This document shows positions 1-9,351 of a DNA stretch of 64,000 nt, in pieces; within the stretch, counting starts at the first letter, position 1; each line of letters opens with the position of its first letter. Source of the DNA: Vibrio navarrensis (GTDB taxonomy: Bacteria; Pseudomonadota; Gammaproteobacteria; Enterobacterales; Vibrionaceae); the NCBI RefSeq assembly GCF_015767675.1, contig NZ_CP065217.1, forward strand, positions 1,426,001 to 1,490,000. The letters are read 5' to 3'. The notes under the pieces were generated by a model. It saw nothing but the letters and a program-made list of their open reading frames with translations, had not been told where the DNA came from and searched no databases. The translations under genes were made by a program, and so were the position numbers.

Positions 1-41
1 CTTTTCTTGAGGCTGTGGTACAATCCGCGCAGTTTTAAGTC

Positions 42-3000
42 ATGAAAAGAATAGGAAATGCTTTGACGTCGTCACAGCCCAATACACAATCCAAGCCGCC
101 GGAGCAAAAGGCTCAGGCGAATACCGCCGCGTCTTTACGCCAAGCGCTCAGCCAGTGCTTGATCAAAGATCGCTTCCGTCTCAGTAAGCGCATTTCGGGT
201 GCCAGCAAAATCAAAAAAGAGTCAGCACGTCACGCCGTGTTTGATGAGATAGCACTAGATATCGCTAAATCGATGATGGAAGTGGAGCAGCGCTGTCGCC
301 TGCAACCTAAAATTGACTACCCTGAAATCCTGCCTGTTAGCCAGAAAAAAGATGACATCGCCAAAGCGATCGCTGAGCATCAGGTGGTGATTGTGGCGGG
401 GGAAACGGGTTCAGGGAAAACCACCCAGCTACCGAAAATTTGCGCCGAGTTGGGCCGAGGTAAATTTGGCCTGATTGGTCACACTCAGCCGCGCCGTTTG
501 GCTGCTCGTTCGGTCGCCAGCCGTATTGCCGAAGAGATGGAGACCCAACTGGGCGATTTCGTCGGCTACAAAGTGCGTTTTAACGACCAAATCTCCGAAC
601 ATACCCAGATCAAACTGATGACCGACGGTATTTTGCTGGCGGAAATCCAGCACGACCGTTTTCTCAATCAGTACGACACCATCATCATCGATGAAGCGCA
701 TGAACGCAGCCTCAATATCGATTTTATTCTCGGCTACCTCAAAGAGCTGTTGCCGCGTCGTCCAGATCTCAAAATCATCATCACTTCCGCGACGATTGAT
801 CCGGAGCGCTTTTCTAACCACTTTGGCGGCGCACCGATCATCGAAGTTTCTGGCCGAACCTATCCGGTTGACACTCGCTACCGCCCGCTCAGTGGCGAAG
901 ATGAAGACGACCGCGATCAGCTCGAAGGCATTTTTGAAGCCGTTGATGAGCTGTGCGACGAAGGGTTAGGCGACATCCTGATCTTCATGAACGGTGAGCG
1001 CGAGATCCGAGATACCGCCGATGCCTTGGCGAAACGTAAACTCAAAGACACCGAAATCATCCCGTTGTACGCGCGTTTGTCAGCAGGCGAGCAGAATAAA
1101 ATCTTCCAGCCGCACGTTGGGCGTCGCATTGTGCTGGCGACTAACGTCGCGGAAACCTCGCTGACGGTACCGGGGATTAAATACGTGATTGATCCGGGTA
1201 CAGCGCGCATCAGCCGTTACAGCTATCGCACCAAAGTGCAGCGTTTGCCGATTGAACCCATTTCGCAAGCCAGTGCCAACCAGCGTAAAGGCCGTTGTGG
1301 ACGGGTGGAAGAGGGGATCTGTATTCGGCTTTACTCTGAGGAAGATTTTAACTCACGCCCAGAGTTCACCGATCCGGAAATTCTGCGCACCAACCTAGCT
1401 TCGGTTATTTTGCAAATGACGGCGCTCGGCCTTGGCGATATTGAAGCGTTCCCGTTTGTTGAAGCGCCGGATAAACGCAATATCCAAGACGGTGTGCGTC
1501 TTTTAGAAGAGCTGGGCGCGATTGACTCGCAAGCGAAAGATGCCAACAAACGTCTGACCGCGATAGGCAAGCAGTTGGCCCGTTTGCCGATTGACCCACG
1601 TTTAGCGCGCATGGTGCTGGAAGCGCCTAAGTATGGCTGTTTGAAAGATGTGATGATCATTGCCGCTGCGCTCTCCATCCAAGATCCGCGCGAGCGTCCA
1701 TCGGACAAACAGCAATCGTCGGACGACAAACATCGCCGCTTCTTCGACGAAGAGTCTGATTTCCTTACTTTCGTCAATCTGTGGAACTACATTCAAAAGC
1801 AGCAAAAAGCGCTTTCGGGTAACCAGTTCCGCCGCCAGTGCAAAGAGGATTACCTCAACTACTTGCGGGTGCGCGAATGGCAAGACGTCTATTTCCAAAT
1901 CCATCAGTCGATGCGGGAAATGGATTTCAAACTGAATGATGAACCGGGCTCATTTGATGCAGTTCACAGTGCCATCTTGGTCGGTCTGTTATCGCACATC
2001 GGCATGAAAGATCAGGAGAAGAACGAATATCAGGGCGCACGCAATGCCCGTTTCCATCTTTTCCCTGCCTCCGGTCTGTTTAAGAAGCAGCCGAAATGGG
2101 TGATGTCGGCCGAGCTGGTGGAAACCTCCAAACTGTGGGGACGCGTGGTGGCGAAGATCCAACCTGAATGGATTGAACCGCTTGCCAAACACCTGATAAA
2201 ACGCAGTTACAGCGAGCCGCATTGGTCGAAAAAGCGTGCAGCGGTAATGGCCTATGAGAAAGTGATGCTGTACGGCATTCCTATCGTGCCAAAGCGTTTG
2301 GTCAACTACGGCAACATTGACGCCGCAGTGAGCCGTGAGATTTTCATTCGCAGCGCACTGGTGGAAGGAGAATGGGAAACCAAACACGCCTTCTTCAAGC
2401 AAAACCGCAAGTTGCTGCAAGAGGTGGAAGAGCTTGAGCATAAGTCGCGACGCCGTGACATCTTGGTCGATGATGAGGAGCTGTTCCAGTTCTACGATCA
2501 GCGCGTGGGGACGGACGTGGTTTCTGGTAAGCACTTTGACACTTGGTGGAAACAAGCAGCGAAGAAAGATCCTGAACTGCTGAACTTCGAAAAAGAGATG
2601 CTGTTCAAAGGCGACGCCAGCCATGTCACTGATTTGGACTATCCGAATTTCTGGCATCAAAACGGCCTGAAACTCAAACTCAGCTACCAATTTGAACCGG
2701 GTGATGACAGCGATGGCGTGACGGTGCATATTCCGCTGCCGATTCTCAACCAAGTGGATGCGGCCGGTTTTGACTGGCAAATTCCGGGCTTGCGCCATGA
2801 GTTGGTGGTGAGCCTAATTAAGTCGCTGCCAAAGACATTGCGCAAGAATTTTGTTCCCGCACCGAACTATGCGGATGCGTTTTTGTCGCGTGTGAGCGCG
2901 ATGGAAATGCCGTTATTGGATGCCTTGGAGAAAGAGCTGCGCCGTATGACAGGCGTGGAAGTGCTGCGCGAGGACTGGAAACTTGAACAGGTGCCCGATC

Positions 3001-3995
3001 ACTTGAAAGTCACTTTCCGCGCGGTGGACGAGAAAAATCGTAAACTGAAAGAGCACAAAGATCTGCACGAATTGAAAGAGAGTTTGAAAGAGAAAGTGCA
3101 GGAAACGCTCTCCAAAGTGGCCGATGATGACATCGAGCAGCAAGGTTTGCATACGTGGAGCTTTGGTGAGCTGCCACAGGTCTACCAGCAAAAACGCGGT
3201 GGTTATCAAGTCAAAGCCTACCCGGCGATTGTCGATAACAAAGACAGCGTGGAGATCAAGCTGTATGAAACCGAGCAAGAGCAGATTTCGGCCATGCGTG
3301 CGGGTCAGCGTCGTTTGATCTTGCTCAACGTGCCGTCGCCGATTAAGTATCTGCACACCAATTTGCCGAACAAGTCGAAGCTTGGCCTCTACTTCAACCC
3401 GTATGGCAAGGTGCTCGATCTGATTGACGACTGTATCGCCTGTGGGGTGGACAAGCTGATTGAAGAGCAGGGCGGTTTGGTCTGGGAACCCGAAAAGTTC
3501 GAGGCGCTCAAAGAGCATGTTCGTGTCGAGTTGGGTGACACTGTGGTTGAAATCGCCAAACAAGTGGAAACTATCCTCACTACCGCCTTTAATATAAATA
3601 AGAAGTTGAAAGGTAAGATTGATTTCACCATGGCGTTTGCACTGTCTGACATCAAGGCGCAAATTGAAGGTTTGATCTTCAAAGGCTTTGCCACGGAATG
3701 CGGCTGGAAGCGTTTGCCTGACATTCTGCGCTACATGCGTGCAATTGAGCGCCGCATGGAGAAGCTGCCTATCGATCCAAACAAAGATCGTCTGCATATG
3801 CTTAAGATCGAATCGGTGGTGAATGACTACAAAGAACTGCTGAATAAAATTCCGAAAGGGATGGCCGTGCCAGACAATGTGAAGGAGATTCGCTGGATGT
3901 TAGAAGAGCTGCGCGTGAGTTATTTTGCCCAGCAGCTTGGCACGCCGTATCCGGTTTCGGATAAACGGGTTAAAAACGCAATAGATGCTTGCTAA
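42..3995 (+). CDS. hrpA: ATP-dependent RNA helicase HrpA
   Basis: DEAH-box RNA helicase of 1317 residues, the usual length for HrpA. Visible motifs: Walker A GETGSGKTT at about residues 120-127, the DEAH box at about 217-222 (IIIDEAHERS), motif III SAT near 248, then the helicase C-terminal and OB-fold regions and a long C-terminal DUF3418-type extension. In E. coli the family unwinds RNA and is linked to mRNA processing and to resolving stalled or collided ribosomes; that role is from family knowledge. It opens the window with a short upstream region, and no clear terminator follows before the next gene. Identification is firm. Confidence 0.97.
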   Translation: MKRIGNALTSSQPNTQSKPPEQKAQANTAASLRQALSQCLIKDRFRLSKRISGASKIKKESARHAVFDEIALDIAKSMMEVEQRCRLQPKIDYPEILPVSQKKDDIAKAIAEHQVVIVAGETGSGKTTQLPKICAELGRGKFGLIGHTQPRRLAARSVASRIAEEMETQLGDFVGYKVRFNDQISEHTQIKLMTDGILLAEIQHDRFLNQYDTIIIDEAHERSLNIDFILGYLKELLPRRPDLKIIITSATIDPERFSNHFGGAPIIEVSGRTYPVDTRYRPLSGEDEDDRDQLEGIFEAVDELCDEGLGDILIFMNGEREIRDTADALAKRKLKDTEIIPLYARLSAGEQNKIFQPHVGRRIVLATNVAETSLTVPGIKYVIDPGTARISRYSYRTKVQRLPIEPISQASANQRKGRCGRVEEGICIRLYSEEDFNSRPEFTDPEILRTNLASVILQMTALGLGDIEAFPFVEAPDKRNIQDGVRLLEELGAIDSQAKDANKRLTAIGKQLARLPIDPRLARMVLEAPKYGCLKDVMIIAAALSIQDPRERPSDKQQSSDDKHRRFFDEESDFLTFVNLWNYIQKQQKALSGNQFRRQCKEDYLNYLRVREWQDVYFQIHQSMREMDFKLNDEPGSFDAVHSAILVGLLSHIGMKDQEKNEYQGARNARFHLFPASGLFKKQPKWVMSAELVETSKLWGRVVAKIQPEWIEPLAKHLIKRSYSEPHWSKKRAAVMAYEKVMLYGIPIVPKRLVNYGNIDAAVSREIFIRSALVEGEWETKHAFFKQNRKLLQEVEELEHKSRRRDILVDDEELFQFYDQRVGTDVVSGKHFDTWWKQAAKKDPELLNFEKEMLFKGDASHVTDLDYPNFWHQNGLKLKLSYQFEPGDDSDGVTVHIPLPILNQVDAAGFDWQIPGLRHELVVSLIKSLPKTLRKNFVPAPNYADAFLSRVSAMEMPLLDALEKELRRMTGVEVLREDWKLEQVPDHLKVTFRAVDEKNRKLKEHKDLHELKESLKEKVQETLSKVADDDIEQQGLHTWSFGELPQVYQQKRGGYQVKAYPAIVDNKDSVEIKLYETEQEQISAMRAGQRRLILLNVPSPIKYLHTNLPNKSKLGLYFNPYGKVLDLIDDCIACGVDKLIEEQGGLVWEPEKFEALKEHVRVELGDTVVEIAKQVETILTTAFNINKKLKGKIDFTMAFALSDIKAQIEGLIFKGFATECGWKRLPDILRYMRAIERRMEKLPIDPNKDRLHMLKIESVVNDYKELLNKIPKGMAVPDNVKEIRWMLEELRVSYFAQQLGTPYPVSDKRVKNAIDAC

Positions 3996-4116
3996 TTCGG
4001 CACTTGGATGTAGGCATATTAATTGCAGAATGTATAATAGCGGGCATTGATACGTCTATCATGAGGCAAAAACCTGCCTCCTGACAGACTGACAAACAAA
4101 CGAGAGAAGGTTAACG

Positions 4117-4614
4117 ATGAAAAAGACTCTTTTAGCACTAGCGCTTGTTGGCGCGTCATCAACAGCGATGGCGGATTCATGGATTTACGGCGGTGCGACG
4201 GTCGGTCAGTCTGACTTTAAAGGCGAAAGCGGCACTTCCTACTCAATTCATGCGGGTACAGGCATTCTGCCAATCATTGGTATTGAAGCGGGTCTGACTC
4301 AACACGGTACTTTTGATATCGATTACTCAGGCACGAAGCGTGATACCAAGCTACGTTCTTACTATGCAGCACTCAAACCAAGTATTGATGTTGGCCCACT
4401 GCACGTTTGGGCAAAGGGCGGTTTACATCAGTGGGATAAAGAAGTCACTGGTCTGTCAGCACAAGACGACGATGGCGTAGACATCATGTACGGTGTTGGC
4501 GCGGAATACTTTATCTTTGGCCCATTGTCTGTTGGCGCAAGCTACATGAACTACACCACAGATAAAGACGATGTGGGTACCTTCTCATTGAACGCGACAA
4601 TTCACCTCCTATAA
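4117..4614 (+). CDS. Small outer-membrane beta-barrel protein
   Basis: 165 residues with a clear Sec signal peptide (MKKTLLALALVG..., cleavage after AMA near residue 19). The mature part alternates polar and hydrophobic residues with repeated aromatic and glycine positions (WIYGGATVGQSDF, YAALKPSIDVGPLHVWAKGG), the pattern of an OmpX/Ail/OmpA-type eight-stranded barrel. It ends in a hydrophobic strand (NATIHLL). A good Shine-Dalgarno (GAGAAGG) precedes the ATG and a terminator hairpin follows, so it is probably transcribed alone. The exact function (adhesion, stress, porin) cannot be read from sequence. Confidence 0.8.
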   Translation: MKKTLLALALVGASSTAMADSWIYGGATVGQSDFKGESGTSYSIHAGTGILPIIGIEAGLTQHGTFDIDYSGTKRDTKLRSYYAALKPSIDVGPLHVWAKGGLHQWDKEVTGLSAQDDDGVDIMYGVGAEYFIFGPLSVGASYMNYTTDKDDVGTFSLNATIHLL

Positions 4615-4640
4615 GTGACTTGATTTATCATCGCAAATCT

Positions 4641-4670
4641 AATAAACCGCTAAGTTATTAGCGGTTTATT
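4641..4670. terminator. Bidirectional terminator
   Basis: AATAAACCGCTAA / TTAGCGGTTTATT inverted repeat with T tracts on both sides, between the converging barrel gene and the gene ending at 4658. The right arm and T tract overlap the 3' end of the minus-strand gene. Confidence 0.8.
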
Positions 4671-5110
4671 TTTATCCCCACTTTGTCAAAGCGCGCACCA
4701 AGGGTTGGTTTATCGGTCTGATACCATTCGCTTGGCATCGACTTTTCCAACCCAGCCTGTTTTAAGGCTTTAAGTTCCTCCTTGCGAATCACCACGTACT
4801 CTAGCCAAGTTGCCAGCAAACACTCTAGCTGTTCTAAGGTGATGTTTTCATTATTTTTCCAAAAACCTTTCAGTAAGCCAACCACACTTGCTTCTGGTAC
4901 TAAAGGTTCAATCACGCCCTGTTTGCTGCGGGTTACTTTGCTCGAACGTGGCAGTTGGTCTCGCGCTAAGTTCCAGTCCGGTTTGCCGTGGCGACTCACC
5001 AATTGGTGACGATAGCAGTAGTAGGGAAACAGAAAGCGTTCAATCGCATGCCAGCGCTCTGCTTTGATTTCCAAGAGTATGTGTTGCAGCTCTAAATGTT
5101 CATCGTACAT
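4658..5110 (-). CDS. Conserved hypothetical protein (150 aa)
   Basis: 150-residue soluble, probably cytosolic protein with many charged and aromatic residues (ERFLFPYYCYRHQL, ECLLATWLEYVVIRKEEL). There is no signal peptide, membrane segment or catalytic motif I recognise. Codon use resembles the neighbouring core genes, so it is likely real. It converges on the barrel gene and shares its terminator. Function unknown. Confidence 0.6.
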   Translation of the reverse strand: MYDEHLELQHILLEIKAERWHAIERFLFPYYCYRHQLVSRHGKPDWNLARDQLPRSSKVTRSKQGVIEPLVPEASVVGLLKGFWKNNENITLEQLECLLATWLEYVVIRKEELKALKQAGLEKSMPSEWYQTDKPTLGARFDKVGIKINR

Positions 5111-5189
5111 GGTGGTTAGGAGTATTGTTCGAGGCGATTTTATAGCGCTATAAAATATCAGAATCGGGATTTAGTTGATACTCGACGCG

Positions 5190-5345
5190 ATGTACAGTTT
5201 GCCCGGTGAAGAAAACAGCTACGCCAGCATTTACAAGTATGAAAATCAGACTATTCGCCTTAATGGTGTGCTGTTTCACATCAAAGCCGATGGTAGTCAA
5301 GTTGCACTTGAGAGCGAAACTGGGGTAGTGTTTCTTTCCAATTAA
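5190..5345 (+). pseudogene. Possible small ORF or gene remnant (51 aa)
   Basis: A 51-codon reading frame (MYSLPGEENSYASIYKY...VVFLSN) with natural-looking composition lies between the divergent 4658 gene and the OsmC gene. No convincing Shine-Dalgarno precedes the ATG, and similar sense continues slightly upstream without a start. It may be the tail of a decayed gene or a short real gene. Low certainty. Confidence 0.3.
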
Positions 5346-5392
5346 GTGGGCGACTCCGACTTGTTGTCCCTGTTTCAAGGAGAGAAGAAACC

Positions 5393-5854
5393 ATGTCTCA
5401 ATATACCGCGACAGTTCATTGGCAGCGTCAAGCCCACGAGCCGTTTTCTGATAATCTGTATAGCCGCGGACATGAGTGGCGTTTTGATGGTGGCGTAGTG
5501 GTTCCCGCTTCAGCGTCGCCGCATGTGGTTCCTCTGCCTTTATCGGTAGAGCAAAACGTCGATCCTGAAGAGGCTTTTGTCGCCGCGCTGTCGAGCTGCC
5601 ACATGTTGACTTTTCTGGGGATTGTGGCGAAAAAGCGTTACGTGGTGGAAGAGTATATCGATCACGCGGTTGGCCGCATGGAAGAAAATGAACAGGGCAG
5701 AATGTGGGTTTCGCAGGTGGTACTCAGGCCGAAAATTCGCTTCGCTGGTGAGTTGCAGCCGACACGTGAGCAGCTAGAAAAGTGGCATCATTTGGCTCAT
5801 CAGCACTGCTTCATTGCCAACTCAGTAAAAACGCAGGTAAGTACGGAGTTTTAG
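5393..5854 (+). CDS. OsmC/Ohr family protein
   Basis: 153 residues with the OsmC-type layout. The N-terminal strand region (YTATVHWQRQ) is followed by the helix carrying the first conserved cysteine (VAALSSCHMLTFL, about Cys66) and a second cysteine near the C-terminus (HQHCFIANSVKT). In OsmC/Ohr proteins these two cysteines reduce organic hydroperoxides. The sequence looks closer to the general OsmC-like (YhfA-type) branch than to Ohr, so the substrate is open. A strong Shine-Dalgarno (AAGGAGAGAAG) precedes the ATG. Stand-alone gene. Confidence 0.85.
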   Translation: MSQYTATVHWQRQAHEPFSDNLYSRGHEWRFDGGVVVPASASPHVVPLPLSVEQNVDPEEAFVAALSSCHMLTFLGIVAKKRYVVEEYIDHAVGRMEENEQGRMWVSQVVLRPKIRFAGELQPTREQLEKWHHLAHQHCFIANSVKTQVSTEF

Positions 5855-6055
5855 CAAGTAATTGTAATGCAAGTGAAAATTGTCGTTTGACGAACAGTAA
5901 ATTACATATGTGATACGATGTTTATAAAATTTGTTGAGCATTGAGTGGTCATCACAAAAATTAACAAATAATTTACATGTGCCGTCAATCCTTGAAAATC
6001 TATTCTACGGTTAATGAGCTCCTCAGAGGTCTGACTAGTTATAAGGAATAGAAAA

Positions 6056-7000
6056 TTGAAAAGGAAACTACTCTTTGCTGCTCTCTGGATAGTGAGTGTC
6101 AGTAGCTTGGCCGGAACCAGCGCTGCCTCACTTGATCAAACAGGTTATACCCAAACTCGTTATCCCATCGTGCTTGTGCACGGCTTATTCGGCTTTGATA
6201 AGTTAGCTGGGGTGGACTATTTCTACGGCATTCCAGAATCGCTCACCAAAGACGGCGCTAAGGTGTACGTGGCGCAGGTCTCCGCGACCAACAGCAGTGA
6301 GGTGCGTGGCGAGCAGTTGCTCGCGCAAGTTGAAACCTTGCTCGCAGCCACTGGGGCGGAAAAAGTGAACCTGATTGGTCATAGCCATGGTGGGCCGACG
6401 GCACGTTATGTTGCTTCTGTTCGGCCTGATTTGGTGGCGTCGGTGACCAGCATTGGCGGTGTTCACAAAGGTTCAAAAGTGGCAGATTTAGTGCGTGGCC
6501 ACGTTGCTGAAGGCTCTGTCACGGAAGCGCTGGCGGTGAAACTTGCCGAAGGGCTTAGCGGGCTGATTGGTTTGCTTTCTGGTGGCAGCTCGCTTGAGCA
6601 AGATCCACTTGCCTCGCTTGATGCCTTGACCACGCAAGGTTCGCTGCGCTTCAACCAGTTTTACCCCGAAGGCATTCCGAGGTCGGAATGCGGAGAAGGG
6701 GATCTTCTCGCCGCGAATGGCGTCTATTACTACTCTTGGACAGGCGCAAGCACGTTCACCAATGTGTTAGATCCGATTGATGCGCCGATGGCAATTCTTG
6801 GATTGGCATTTGCAGGTGAGGCGAATGATGGTCTTGTTGGCGCATGCAGCACCCATTTAGGCAAAGTGATCCGCGACGACTACAAAATGAATCATTTAGA
6901 TGAAATCAATGGTCTGCTTGGAATTCATCATCTGTTTGAGACCGATCCGGTCACCTTGTACCGTCAGCACGCGAATCGTTTGAAACGGCAAGGTTTGTAA
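6056..7000 (+). CDS. lipA: Secreted triacylglycerol lipase (family I)
   Basis: 314-residue secreted lipase starting at a TTG codon (Shine-Dalgarno AAGGAA just upstream). Signal peptide covers roughly residues 1-24. The oxyanion-hole strand VHGLFGFDKL (41-50), nucleophile elbow GHSHGG (Ser110), Asp258 in AGEANDGLV and His280 in KMNHLDEING form the expected catalytic triad. Cys212 and Cys264 match the disulfide of Pseudomonas-type subfamily I.1/I.2 lipases. These enzymes fold in the periplasm with a dedicated foldase and leave by type II secretion; the foldase gene follows 9 bp downstream, so both form one operon. Confidence 0.93.
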   Translation: MKRKLLFAALWIVSVSSLAGTSAASLDQTGYTQTRYPIVLVHGLFGFDKLAGVDYFYGIPESLTKDGAKVYVAQVSATNSSEVRGEQLLAQVETLLAATGAEKVNLIGHSHGGPTARYVASVRPDLVASVTSIGGVHKGSKVADLVRGHVAEGSVTEALAVKLAEGLSGLIGLLSGGSSLEQDPLASLDALTTQGSLRFNQFYPEGIPRSECGEGDLLAANGVYYYSWTGASTFTNVLDPIDAPMAILGLAFAGEANDGLVGACSTHLGKVIRDDYKMNHLDEINGLLGIHHLFETDPVTLYRQHANRLKRQGL

Positions 7001-7009
7001 GGATAGCCA

Positions 7010-7873
7010 ATGAAAAAGACCGTATTGAGCATAATTATTGTGGTCGCCTTGGGGAGCTTCATTGCGGTCTTTTATCCAACGGCAGAACAAACTGCGGTGC
7101 AAGACATTCGCACCGCTGCTCAAAAGGATACCGAACTCGATATCGCCTCTGGCCGGGCGCTAATGGATTACTCTCTTAGTGCTTTGGGTGAAAAACCGTT
7201 GCATCAGATCCAAAGTGAATTCACCGCGCTTGGCGAAGTGATTCAACCATTGCAAATTGACGAGCGTCTGTTTGCGACCTATTTGCAATATAAGCAAGCA
7301 CTCGTTGAGTTAGAACCCAATTGGAGTACGCTCGATAGTTTTGCCTTTACCGAGTTACACCAATCTTTGTTGGCGCTACAGCAGCGCTTTTTTACCGACG
7401 AGCAAATAGCGCTGCTTTTTGCCGAAGAAAATCAGTTGAGAGCCCTCGCGATAGAGAAAATACGCCTGCAGAGCAGCGCACTCAATCAGCAAGAGCAGCA
7501 GGAGATGTGGCAAGCTCAATTGGCCGATTTACCAGAGTACATTCAGCAAAGTGATGTGAATCGCAGGTTGATTGGTGAACTTAGCCAAACTGAGCAAGAG
7601 GACAGGCAAACGGCCTACTTAAAGCGAGCTGAGTTGGTGGGAGACGCTGGGGCGCAGCGGTTGAGTCAACTCGACGCGCAGCGTCAGCAGTTTGCCAATG
7701 AGTTGCAGAGCTATCTGCTTGCCCGCAGCGATATTCTACAGTCAGACTTTCTTAGCACAGAACAAAAGCAGCAGCAGATTGAGGCGCTGCGAGCTAACCG
7801 CTTTGCTCAAAAGCAGTGGCGACGAGTCGAAGCGTTAGAGCGCATTCAAGATGCATCGCAATCTGTAAACTAA
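7010..7873 (+). CDS. lipB: Lipase-specific foldase (Lif)
   Basis: 287 residues. An N-terminal membrane anchor (residues about 4-24, VLSIIIVVALGSFIAVFY) is followed by a long, mostly alpha-helical, Gln/Glu/Leu-rich periplasmic part typical of lipase foldases (FTDEQIALLFAEENQLRALAI region). The family wraps around the lipase in the periplasm to complete its folding. The position 9 bp behind lipA and the shared operon support the role. Length fits the family (280-340 aa). Confidence 0.88.
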   Translation: MKKTVLSIIIVVALGSFIAVFYPTAEQTAVQDIRTAAQKDTELDIASGRALMDYSLSALGEKPLHQIQSEFTALGEVIQPLQIDERLFATYLQYKQALVELEPNWSTLDSFAFTELHQSLLALQQRFFTDEQIALLFAEENQLRALAIEKIRLQSSALNQQEQQEMWQAQLADLPEYIQQSDVNRRLIGELSQTEQEDRQTAYLKRAELVGDAGAQRLSQLDAQRQQFANELQSYLLARSDILQSDFLSTEQKQQQIEALRANRFAQKQWRRVEALERIQDASQSVN

Positions 7874-7897
7874 AAGAGCAGGGGACACCTGCTCTTT
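7873..7897. terminator. Bidirectional terminator lipB/emrD
   Basis: AAAGAGCAGG / CCTGCTCTTT hairpin with a 5-nt loop, between the converging lipAB operon and emrD; the left arm touches the lipB stop codon. Confidence 0.8.
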
Positions 7898-7902
7898 CTT
7901 GA

Positions 7903-9108
7903 TCAAATCGCCAGCGGCATTTCGTTGGATGAATCAGGTTTACGAAACACCAAACGCAGCCCAAGCATGGCAAGAATGGACATGGCGAGCATCAAGCAGC
8001 CCAGCGGCAGTTGATCTTGTGCTGGAAACAGCGATGCGATGAGCGTTGCAATGCCCGCTCCTAGGTTTTGCATCCCGCCTAATATTGCGCCTCCCGTCCC
8101 TGCGTGATAAGGAAAAGGGGCCAGTGCGCCAGTGGTTGCCGCTGGGAATAAAATGCCCGCGCCAAGAAAGTAGATGGTCGCGCCGCCAACAAGCGTGAGT
8201 GCCGTCGTCTGACCAAACACGCCAGGGATCAAAACGATTGCCGCGCCAAGCAAAATCGCCACCAAACCCACATTGAGTGCACGTTTTTGCGAGCGGCGCT
8301 GAGCGATGTAGCTCGACAGGCCAGCACCGATCAGATAACCGGGAATGGGCAAGACAAACAAAATACTGACGGTCGTGGCTGGTAGATTCAGCACGCCGCC
8401 TAACAGCACGCCTGCCGCGGCTTCAAAGACCGCCACGCCAGCAAAGGTCGCGACTAAACAGAGCAAATAGCCTTGGAAACGTGGGTTGGAAAGCACATAG
8501 CGGTAACTGCGTGCAACGGACTCTACTTTGCGTTTCTCTTTTGGCAATGTCTCCATCATGCTGGTCATCATGGTGATGATGACCGCAATCGCAAACAGGG
8601 CAAGGAAGAGATAACTTGAGCGCCAACTAAAGGTTTCAGTCAAGTAGCCACCCAGCACCGGAGCCAACAAGGGGGAAAAGATCACGCACATGCTAATCAG
8701 GCTGTTGGCGCGGTGCAGCTCTGCTCCTTCAAAGCAATCGCGTGTTAAGGTGCGTGACATCGCTCCGCCACAGCCGATGCCCAAGCCTTGAATAAAGCTA
8801 CCCGCCAAAAACCACTCATACTGCTTGGCAAATAGCGTCACAAGCGTGCCAAGGATATAGATCACCAAGCCGATGATGATGACCGGTTTACGGCCAATTC
8901 GATCAGACAGCGGCCCGTAGAAAAACTGCGATAAGCCATACGGGATAAGATAGCAGGCCATGACCGCCTGCAAAGCGGCTGGTGAAACGAGGAATTCGTC
9001 GGCCATGTAACCAATCGAAGGCACGTACATGGTTTGTGTCATTTGACCGACAGCCGTCAGTATAGCGATTAAAAAGGTAAGTTTGACTAATGGAAATGAC
9101 GCGGACAT
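7903..9108 (-). CDS. emrD: MFS multidrug efflux transporter EmrD
   Basis: 401-residue major facilitator superfamily protein with about 12 predicted membrane segments. The family signature between TM2 and TM3 is visible (YGPLSDRIGRKPVI), and the N-terminal TM1 motif (MTQTMYVPSIGYMADEF) matches the Bcr/CflA-EmrD drug:H+ antiporter branch. EmrD-type pumps export amphipathic drugs and detergents across the inner membrane. It is encoded alone, converging on lipAB. Substrate range cannot be inferred. Confidence 0.87.
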   Translation of the reverse strand: MSASFPLVKLTFLIAILTAVGQMTQTMYVPSIGYMADEFLVSPAALQAVMACYLIPYGLSQFFYGPLSDRIGRKPVIIIGLVIYILGTLVTLFAKQYEWFLAGSFIQGLGIGCGGAMSRTLTRDCFEGAELHRANSLISMCVIFSPLLAPVLGGYLTETFSWRSSYLFLALFAIAVIITMMTSMMETLPKEKRKVESVARSYRYVLSNPRFQGYLLCLVATFAGVAVFEAAAGVLLGGVLNLPATTVSILFVLPIPGYLIGAGLSSYIAQRRSQKRALNVGLVAILLGAAIVLIPGVFGQTTALTLVGGATIYFLGAGILFPAATTGALAPFPYHAGTGGAILGGMQNLGAGIATLIASLFPAQDQLPLGCLMLAMSILAMLGLRLVFRKPDSSNEMPLAI

Positions 9109-9310
9109 CTGCGTATTTTCTCCGGAAAAAAGACAACAATATTCCCCGGCGCTTTAGTAAAAAAGTGCCAATAAATGACGTAAACACGGGAGGTTACGGC
9201 GCGAGATGTTAGTCTTTGCTAAGGGGGGAAGCAATAAGGAAATGTGATCTAAAGCAAGATTAATTTCTATCATTTGCATTAGAAAAATTAATGCAAAAGT
9301 AAAGGTAATA

Positions 9311-9334
9311 AAAAGGGAGCTTTCGCTCCCTTTT
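9311..9334. terminator. Terminator of the speA-speB operon
   Basis: AAAAGGGAGC / GCTCCCTTTT hairpin with a TTTC loop and T tracts on both sides, 18 bp beyond the speB stop codon. It would act on the leftward speAB transcript. Confidence 0.8.
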
Positions 9335-9351
9335 ATCAATCATTCAACGAA

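Noticed and set aside
1989..2798. Long antisense frame inside hrpA
   Set aside because: Hydrophobic/His-rich shadow of the hrpA reading frame with no start signal; hrpA is intact.
2913..3797. Second long antisense frame inside hrpA
   Set aside because: Same reason; typical mirror frame of a biased coding strand.
5148..5378. Minus-strand open frame of 76 codons between the 4658 gene and the OsmC gene
   Set aside because: No ribosome binding site; the opposite strand has a better-looking frame at 5190-5345.
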